DNA of 64,000 nucleotides from Dryocosmus kuriphilus (lineage: Eukaryota; Arthropoda; Insecta; Hymenoptera; Cynipidae), in the NCBI GenBank assembly GCA_038277395.1, contig CM076195.1, forward strand, positions 23,150,327 through 23,214,326, read 5' to 3'. This document shows, piece after piece, positions 56,430-64,000 of this stretch. The position numbers and the translations under genes were made by a program. How positions within the stretch are numbered: the stretch's first letter is position 1; each line of letters begins with the position of its first letter. Below the pieces are notes generated by a model. That model was given only the letters and a program-made list of their open reading frames with translations. It was not told the DNA's origin and ran no database searches.

Positions 56430-56935
56430 CTGATAATTACTGTATTTTAGAGGAGAAACTACAATTTTTCATGCTGTCAGCATATAATTTCAGGCAGAAG
56501 CTTCTCTGACCACTCTGTTCTCTAAACACGCTTTGCCTGGTATAAATTCATGAATTTACAGATTTGGAAACTTTTTACTCTGAAACGACTCGACTGATAA
56601 AAAAATCATCAAAAATAGTTCGTATTTGTAATTTCATGTAATATGTTCCGATATTTTTTTATTCTAAAAATTATTGACCACCTATATTGAATCTGTCATC
56701 TTTAATTTTGCAAATTTGACTCCGGATTCATGATCAGTAACTCAAAAAGACCAGGTATACCAAATTTTGTATAGTTGCGCTGATTTTTAAGAATTTCAAC
56801 CATCACATTGGATCTGCCATCTTGAATTTAACAGATTTGACTCTGTATTTGTAATTAGCAACTTGAAAAACCCCCGTATACCAAATTTTGTATGGATCCG
56901 TTGATTTTTGAAAAGTTGGTCCGCCATATTGGATC
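56430..56935 (+). other. 3' flank of the gene and inner right inverted arm
   Basis: 56430-56690 is unique AT-rich sequence. From about 56690 diverged GCCATCTTGAATTTA and CCAAATTTTGTAT words start, in inverted order relative to 53711-53830. Confidence 0.65.
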
Positions 56936-59900
56936 CGTCATCTTGAATTTTGAAGGTTTGATCTTGGAATTCGAACTAGTAGCCAGAAAAGCTACTGCAG
57001 GATTTTTTTCAGAATTGTTTATCGCTATTCTGAATTTTTACACACATGCCTAAGGCATTTTCTATCGTTATGGCCGCCATATTGGTCCGCCATCTTGAAA
57101 TCATGGCATATGCCACTTTGCATTCGAAAGCCTATATTTCAACGAAAATTTTTTGTGGTCGTAAGTGTATGTACGTCCTCTCAATTTTTGGGCAGAGGGG
57201 AAGGTTTTTTTAAAAGTTCGTCCGCCATATTGGATCCGCCATCTCGAATTTTGATCTTGGAATTCGAACCAGTAGCCAGAAAAGCTGCTGCGTGATTTTT
57301 TTCAGAATTGTTTTTATCGCTATTATGAATTTTTACACACATGCCTAAGGCACTTTCTATCGTAATGGCCGCCATATTGGTCCGCCATCTTGAAATCATG
57401 GCATATGCCACTTTGCATTCGAAAGCCTATATTTCAACGAAAATTTTGAGTGGTCGTAAGTGTATGTACGTCCTCTCAATTTTTTTGGGCAGAGGGGGGT
57501 AAAGGTTTTTTTAAAAGTTCGTCCGCCATATTGGATCCGCCATCTCGAATTTTGAAAGTTTGATCTTGGAATTCGAACCAGTAGCCAGATAAGCTACCGC
57601 GTGATTTTTTTCAGAATTGTTTATCGCTATTCTGAATTTTTACACACATGCCTAAGGCACTTTCTATCGTTATGGCCGCCATATTGGCCCGCCATCTTGA
57701 AATCATGGCGTATGCCACTTTGCATTCGAAAGCCTATATTTCAACGAAAATTTTTTGTGGTCGTAAGTGTATGTACGTCTTCTCAATTTTTGGGCAGAGG
57801 GGGGGGTAAAAGCTTTTTGAGAAGTTCGGCCGCCATATTGGATCCGCCATCTTGAATTTTGAAAGTTTGATCTTGGAATTCGAACCAGTAGCCAGAAAAG
57901 CTACTGCATGATTTTTTTCAGAATTGATTATCGCTATTCTGAATTTTTACACACATGCCTAAGGCACTTTCTATCGTTATGGCCGCCATATTGGCCCGCC
58001 ATCTTGAAATCATGGCATATGCCACTTTGCATTCGAAAGCCTATATTTCAACGAAAATTTTGAGAGGTCGTAAGTGTATGTACGTCCTCTCAGTTTTTTG
58101 GGCAGAGGGGGGGGTAAAGGTTTTTTAAAAGTTCGTCCGCCATATTGGATCCGCCATGTCGAATTTTGAAAGTTTGATCTTGGAATTCGAACCAGTAGCC
58201 AGATAAGCTACCGCGTGATTTTTTTCAGAATTTTTTATCGCTATTCTGAATTTTTGACACACATGCCAAAGGCACTTTCTATCGTTATGGCCGCCATATT
58301 GGTCAGCCATCTTGAAATCATGGCATATGCCACTTTGCATTCGAAAGCCTATATTTCAACGAAAATTTTGAGTGGTCGTAAGTGTATGTACGTCCTCTCA
58401 ATTTTTGGGCAGAGGGGAAGGTTTTTTTAAAAGTTCGTCCGCCATATTGGATCCGCCATCTTGAATTTTGAAAGTTTGATCTTGGAATTCGAACCAGTAG
58501 CCAGAAAAGCTACTGCATGATTTTTTTCAGAATTTTTTATCGCTATTCTGAATTTTTACACACATGCCAAAGGCACTTTCTATCGTTATGGCCGCCATAT
58601 TGGTCAGCCATCTTGAAATCATGGCATATGCCACTTTGCATTCGAAAGCCTATATTTCAACGAAAATTTTGAGTGGTCGTAAGTGTATGTACGTCCTCTC
58701 AATTTTTGGGCAGAGGGGAAGGTTTTTTTTGAAAGTTTCGTCCGCCATATTGGATCCGCCATCTTGAATTTTGAAAGTTTGATCTTGGAATTCGAACCAG
58801 TAGCCAGAAAAGCTACTGCATGATTTTTTTCAGAATTGATTATCGCTATTCTGAATTTTTACACACATGCCTAAGGCACTTTCTATCGTTATGGCCGCCA
58901 TATTGGCCCGCCATCTTGAAATCATGGCATATGCCACTTTGCATTCGAAAGCCTATATTTCAACGAAAATTTTTGAGAGGTCGTAAGTGTATGTACGTCC
59001 TCTCAATTTTTTGGGCAGAGGGGGGGGGGTAAAGGTTTTTTAAAAAAGTTCGTCCGCCATATTGGATCCGCCATGTCGAATTTTGAAAGTTTGATCTTGG
59101 AATTCGAACCAGTAGCCAGATAAAGCTACGCGTGATTTTTTTCAGAATTGTTTATCGCTATTCTGAATTTTTACACACATGCCTAAGGCACTATCTATCG
59201 TTATGGCCGCCATATTGGCCCGCCATCTTGAAATCATGGCATATGCCGCTTTGCATTCGAAAGCTTATATTTTTCATCGAAAATTTTGAGTGGTCGTAAG
59301 TGTATGTACGTCCTCTCAATTTTTGGGCAGAGGGGGGGTAAAAGCTTTTTGAAAAGTTCGAGAAGTTCGGACGGAATATTGGATCCGCCATCTTGAATTT
59401 TGAAACTTTGGTCTTGGAATTCGAACCAGTAGCCAGAAAAGCTACTGCGTGATTTTTTTTTTTCAGAATTGTTTATATCGCTATTCTGAATTTTTACACA
59501 CATGCCTAAGGCACTTTCTATCGTTATGGCCGCCATATTGGTCCGCCATCTTGAAAGCATGGCATATGCCACTTTGCATTCGAAAGCCTATATTTTAACG
59601 AAAATTTTGAGTGGTCGTAAGTGTATGTACGTCCTCTCAATTTTTGGGCAGAGGGGAGGGGGGGTAAAGGTTTTTTAAAAGTTCGTCCGCCATATTGGAT
59701 CCGCCATCTTGAATTTTGAAAGTTTGATCTTGGAATTCGAACCAGTAGCCAGATAAGCTACTGCGTGATTTTTTTCAGAATTGTTTATCGCTATTCTGAA
59801 TTTTTACACACATGCCTAAGGCACTTTCTATCGTTATGGCCGCCATATTGGCCCGCCATCTTGAAATCATGGCGTATGCCACTTTGCATTCGAAAGCCTA

Positions 59901-62900
59901 TATTTCAACGAAAATTTTTTGTGTGTCGTAAAGTGTATGTACGTCTTCTCAATTTTTTTTGGGCAGAGGGGGGGGGGTAAAAGCTTTTTGAGAAGTTCGG
60001 CCGCCATATTGGATCCGCCATCTTGAATTTTGAAAGTTTGATCTTGGAATTCGAACCAGTAGCCAGAAAAGCTACTGCATGATTTTTTTTTCAGAATTGA
60101 TTATCGCTATTCTGAATTTTTACACACATGCCTAAGGCACTTTCTATCGTTATGGCCGCCATATTGGCCCGCCATCTTGAAATCATGGCATATGCCACTT
60201 TGCATTCGAAAGCCTATATTTCAACGAAAATTTTGAGAGGTCGTAAGTGTATGTACGTCCTCTCAGTTTTTTTTGGGCAGAGGGGGGTAAAAGCTTTTTA
60301 AAAGTTCGTCCGCCATATTGGATCCGCCATGTCGAATTTTGAAAGTTTGATCTTGGAATTCGAACCAGTAGCCAGATAAAGCTACCGCGTGATTTTTTTC
60401 AGAATTTTTTATCGCTATTCTGAATTTTTACACACATGCCTAAGGCACTTTTATGGCCGCTTTGGTCTATCGTTATGGCCGCCATATTGGGTCAGCCATC
60501 TTGAAATCATGGCATATGCCACTTTGCATTCGAAAGCCTATATTTCAACGAAAATTTTGAGTGGTCGTAAGTGTATGTACGTCCTCTCAATTTTTGGGCA
60601 GAGGGGAAGGTTTTTTTTTTCAGAATTGTTTGTCGCTAAAAGTTCGTCCGCCATATTGGATCCGCCATCTTGAATTTTGAAAGTTTTGATCTTGGAATTC
60701 GAACCAGTAGCCAGAAAAGCTACTGCATGATTTTTTTTTCAGAATTGTTTATCGCTATTCTGAATTTTTACACACATGCCTAAGGCACTTTCTATCGTAT
60801 GGCCGCCATATTGGGCCATCCCGCCATCTTGAAATCAATGGCATATGCCACTTTGCATTCGAAAGCCTATATTTCAACGAAAATTTTGAGTGGTCGTAAG
60901 TGTATGTACGTCCTCTCAATTTTTGGGCAGGGGGGGGGGTAAAAGCTTTTTTAAAAGTTCGTCCGCCATATTGGATCCGCCATCTTGAATTTTGAAAGTT
61001 TGATCTTGGAATTCGAACCAGTAGCCAGAAAAGCTACTGCATGATTTTTTTCAGAATTGTTTATCGCTATTCTGAATTTTTACACACATGCCTAAGGCAC
61101 TTTCTATCGTTATGGCCGCCATATTGGCCCGCCATCTTGAAATCATGGCATATGCCACTTTGCATTCGAAAGCCTATATTTCAACGAAAATTTTTTGTGG
61201 TCGTAAGTGTATGTACGTCCTCTCAATTTTTGGGCAGAGGGGGGGGGGGGGGAAAGCTTTTTGAAAAGTTCGTCCGCCATATTGGATCCGCCATCTTGAA
61301 TTTTGAAAGTTTGATCTTGGAATTCGAACCATAGCCAGAAAAGCTACTGCATGATTTTTTTCAGAATTGTTTATCGCTATTCTGAATTTTTACACACATG
61401 CCTAAGGCACTTTCTATCGTTATGGCCGCCATATTGGCCCCATCTTGAAATCATGGCATATGCCACTTTGCATTCGAAAGCCTATATTTCAACGAAAATT
61501 TTGAGTGGTCGTAAGTGTATGTACGTCCTCTCAATTTTTGGGCAGAGGGGGGGTAAAAGCTTTTTGAAAAGTTCGTCCGCCATATTGGATCCGCCATCTT
61601 GAATTTTGAAAGTTTGATCTTGGAATTCGAACCAGTAGCCAGAAAAGCTACTGCGTGATTTTTTTCAGAATTGTTTATCGCTATTCTGAATTTTTACACA
61701 CATGCCTAAGGCACTTTCTATCGTTATGGCCGCCATATTGGCCCGCCATCTTGAAATCATGGCATATGCCACTTTGCATTCGAAAGCCTATATTTCAACG
61801 AAAATTTTGAGTGGTCGTAAGTGTATGTACGTCCTCTCAATTTTTGGGCAGAGGGGGGGTAAAAGCTTTTTGAAAAGTTCGTCCGCCATATTGGATCCGC
61901 CATCTTGAATTTTGAAAGTTTGATCTTGGAATTCGAACCAGTAGCCAGAAAAGCTACTGCATGATTTTTTTTCAGAATTGTTTATCGCTATTCTGAATTT
62001 TTACACACATGCCTAAGGCACTTTCTATCGTTATGGCCGCCATATTGGTCCGCCATCTTGAAATCATGGCATATGCCACTTTGCATTCGAAAGCCTATAT
62101 TTCAACGAAAATTTTGAGTGGTAGTAAGTGTATGTACGTCCTCTCAATTTTTGGGCAGAGGGGGGGTAAAGCTTTTTGAAAAGTTTGTCCGCCATATTGG
62201 ATCCGCCATCTTGAATTTTGAAAGTTTGATCTTGGAATTCGAACCAGTAGCCAGAAAAGCTACTGCGTGATTTTTTTTTTCAGAATTGTTTATCGCTATT
62301 CTGAATTTTTACCACATGCCTAAGGCACTTTCTATCGTTATGGCCGCCATATTGGTCCGCCATCTTGAAATCATGGCATATGCCACTTTGCATTCGAAAG
62401 CCTATATTTCAACGAAAATTTTTTGTGGTCGTAAGTGTATGTACGTCCTCTCAATTTTTGGGCAGAGGGGGGGTAAAAGCTTTTTGAAAAGTTCGGCCGC
62501 CATATTGGTTCCGCCATCTTGAATTTTGAAAGTTTGATCTTGGAATTCGAACCAGTAGCCAGAAAAGCTACTGCACGATTTTTTTCAGAATTGTTTATCG
62601 CTATTCTGAATTTTTACACACATGCCTAAGGCACTTTCTATCGTTATGGCCGCCATATTGGTCAGCCATCTTGAAATCATGGCATATGCCACTTTGCATT
62701 CGAAAGCCTATATTTCAACGAAAATTTTTTGAGTGGTCGTAAGTGTATGTACGTCCTCTCAATTTTTGGGCAGAGGGGGGGGTTTTTTTAAAAAAGTTCG
62801 TCCGCCATATTGGATCCGCCATCTCGAATTTTGAAAGTTTGATCTTGGAATTCGAACCAGTAGCCAGAAAAGCTACTGCGTGATTTTTTTCAGAATTGTT

Positions 62901-64000
62901 TATCGCTATTCTGAATTTTTACACACATGCCTAAGGCACTTTCTATCGTAATGGCCGCCATATTGGTCCGCCATCTTGAAATCATGGCATATGCCACTTT
63001 GCATTCGAAAGCCTATATTTCAACGAAAATTTTGAGTGGTCGTAAGTGTATGTACGTCCTCTTAATTTTTGGGCAGAGGGGGGGGTAAAGGTTTTTTAAA
63101 AGTTCGTCCGCCATATTGGATCCGCCATCTCGAATTTTGAAAGTTTGATCTTGGAATTCGAACCAGTAGCCAGAAAAGCTACTGCGTGATTTTTTTCAGA
63201 ATTGTTTATCGCTATTCTGAATTTTTACACACATGCCTAAGGCACTTTCTATCGTAATGGCCGCCATATTGGTCCGCCATCTTGAAATCATGGCATATGC
63301 CACTTTGCATTCGAAAGCCTATATTTCAACGAAAATTTGAGTGGTCGTAAGTGTATGTACGTCCTCTCAATTTTTGGGCAGAGGGGGTAAAGGTTTTTTA
63401 AAAGTTCGTCGTCGCGCCATATTGGATCCGCCATCTCGAATTTTGAAAGTTTGATCTTGGAATTCGAACCAGTAGCCAGAAAAGCTACTGCGTGATTTTT
63501 TTCAGAATTGTTTATCGCTATTCTGAATTTTTACACACATGCCTAAGGCACTTTCTATCGTTATGGCCGCCATATTGGGCCACCATCTTGAAATCATGGC
63601 ATATGCCACTTTGCATTCGAAAGCCTGTATTTCAACGAAAATTTTGAGTGGTCGTAAGTGTATGTACGTCCTCTCAATTTTTGGGCAGAGGGGGGGTGTA
63701 AAGGTTTTTTTTTGAAAGTTCGTCCGCCATATTGGATCCGCCATCTCGAATTTTGAAAGCGTGATCTTGGAATTCGAACCAGTAGCCAGAAAAGCTACTG
63801 CGTGATTTTTTTCAGAATTGTTTATCGCTATTCTGAATTTTTACACACATGCCTAAGGCACTTTCTATCGTTATGGCCGCCATATTGGTCCGCCATCTTG
63901 AAATCATGGCATATGCCACTTTGCATTCGAAAGCCTATATTTCAAACGAAAATTTTGAGTGGTCGTAAGTGTATGTACGTCCTCTCAATTTTTGGGCAGG
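56936..64000 (+). repeat. Right satellite arm, at least 23 units of about 309 bp
   Basis: The landmark CACACATGCC occurs 23 times from 57041 to 63844, spaced 295-340 bp (mostly 304-312). Each unit has, in order, GGCCGCCATATTGG, CCGCCATCTTGAAATCATGG, TTTGCATTCGAAAGCCTATA, GTCGTAAGTGTATGTACGTC, TTTTTGGGCAGAGGGG with a variable G run, CCGCCATATTGGATCCGCCA, TTGATCTTGGAATTCGAACC, and AGCCAGAAAAGCTACTGC. The array is cut by the window edge. Repeated 60-110-residue frames within it are not genes. Confidence 0.97.

Larger units (their letters stand above)
52779..64000 (+). mobile_element. Composite foldback element with satellite arms and a central transposase-like gene
   Basis: The left arm (52779-53710) and right arm (56936-64000, running off the window) are built of the same satellite in opposite orientation. 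Inside them, 53711-53830 and about 56790-56935 are single inverted copies (GGATCCATACAAAATTTGGT at about 53719 against its complement near 56890). Between lies one gene on the plus strand, preceded by a 95-bp palindromic repeat array. Symmetric inverted arms around a single gene argue for a mobile element and not an ordinary satellite. The right end and therefore the target duplication lie outside the window. Confidence 0.75.

Noticed and set aside
56936..64000. Many similar 60-110-residue frames, for example beginning MPKALSIVMAAIL or MIFFRIVYRYSEF
   Set aside because: They are chance frames of the satellite repeated in each unit, in two reading frames and on both strands, cut at variable G runs; no codon bias or domain.

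Overview
The window reads as nuclear DNA of an insect. It is AT-rich, has GT-AG introns, and is dominated by eukaryotic transposable elements of insect type: mariner-like elements, Tigger, Ty3/Gypsy with a tRNA-Lys primer site, Copia with an initiator-tRNA-Met half-molecule primer site, RTE-like and R1-like LINEs, and a Polinton/virus-type DNA polymerase relic. Runs resembling TTAGG also occur. A hymenopteran is my best guess but the sequence does not prove it. No bacterial gene organisation, rRNA or CRISPR array was seen. The only host protein-coding sequence I recognise is one exon (52294-52512, +) of the SAGA subunit SPT3 (SUPT3H); nearly everything else is mobile or repetitive DNA, mostly broken.

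1-14,750: a 3.3-kb imperfect palindrome (365-3712) carrying a dimeric palindromic MITE (677-1110) and another hairpin; then a DD41D mariner-like element (5399-7738) with about 340-bp inverted repeats, one of which has expanded into a 41-bp minisatellite; SINE-like and MITE pieces; an RTE-like LINE (9438-12345, -) whose stop codon lies inside its terminal (TAA)n; a second LINE relic (+); and TTAGG-like arrays. 14,763-16,839: an almost intact Tigger/pogo element with perfect 24-bp TIRs, a TA duplication and an 86-bp intron. 17,000-23,100: AT-rich DNA, a foldback element, a LINE C-terminus and a complete-length but mutated mariner (21426-22745).

23,140-33,655: a 10.5-kb Ty3/Gypsy element on the minus strand with two LTRs, an 18-nt PBS matching insect tRNA-Lys(CUU), a polypurine tract, gag with one in-frame UAG, a correctly phased G GGA AAC slippery site for -1 frameshifting into pol, and a frameshifted pol. 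36,200-46,740: a nest of broken elements. Gypsy-like gag/protease (+) and integrase (+) are separated by an R1-like ORF1 fragment, a non-coding tandem-repeat foldback (39470-42190), a family B DNA polymerase relic and a Copia remnant that itself holds a 298-bp MITE.

52,294-64,000: the SPT3 exon, then, apparently in the following intron, a composite foldback that runs off the window. It has a left arm of 3 inverted satellite units, a central gene for an unclassified transposase-like protein preceded by 95-bp palindromic repeats, and a right arm of at least 23 units of about 309 bp. Each unit carries several AAGATGG/GCCAT motifs. This composite element is the best candidate in the window for something not yet described.
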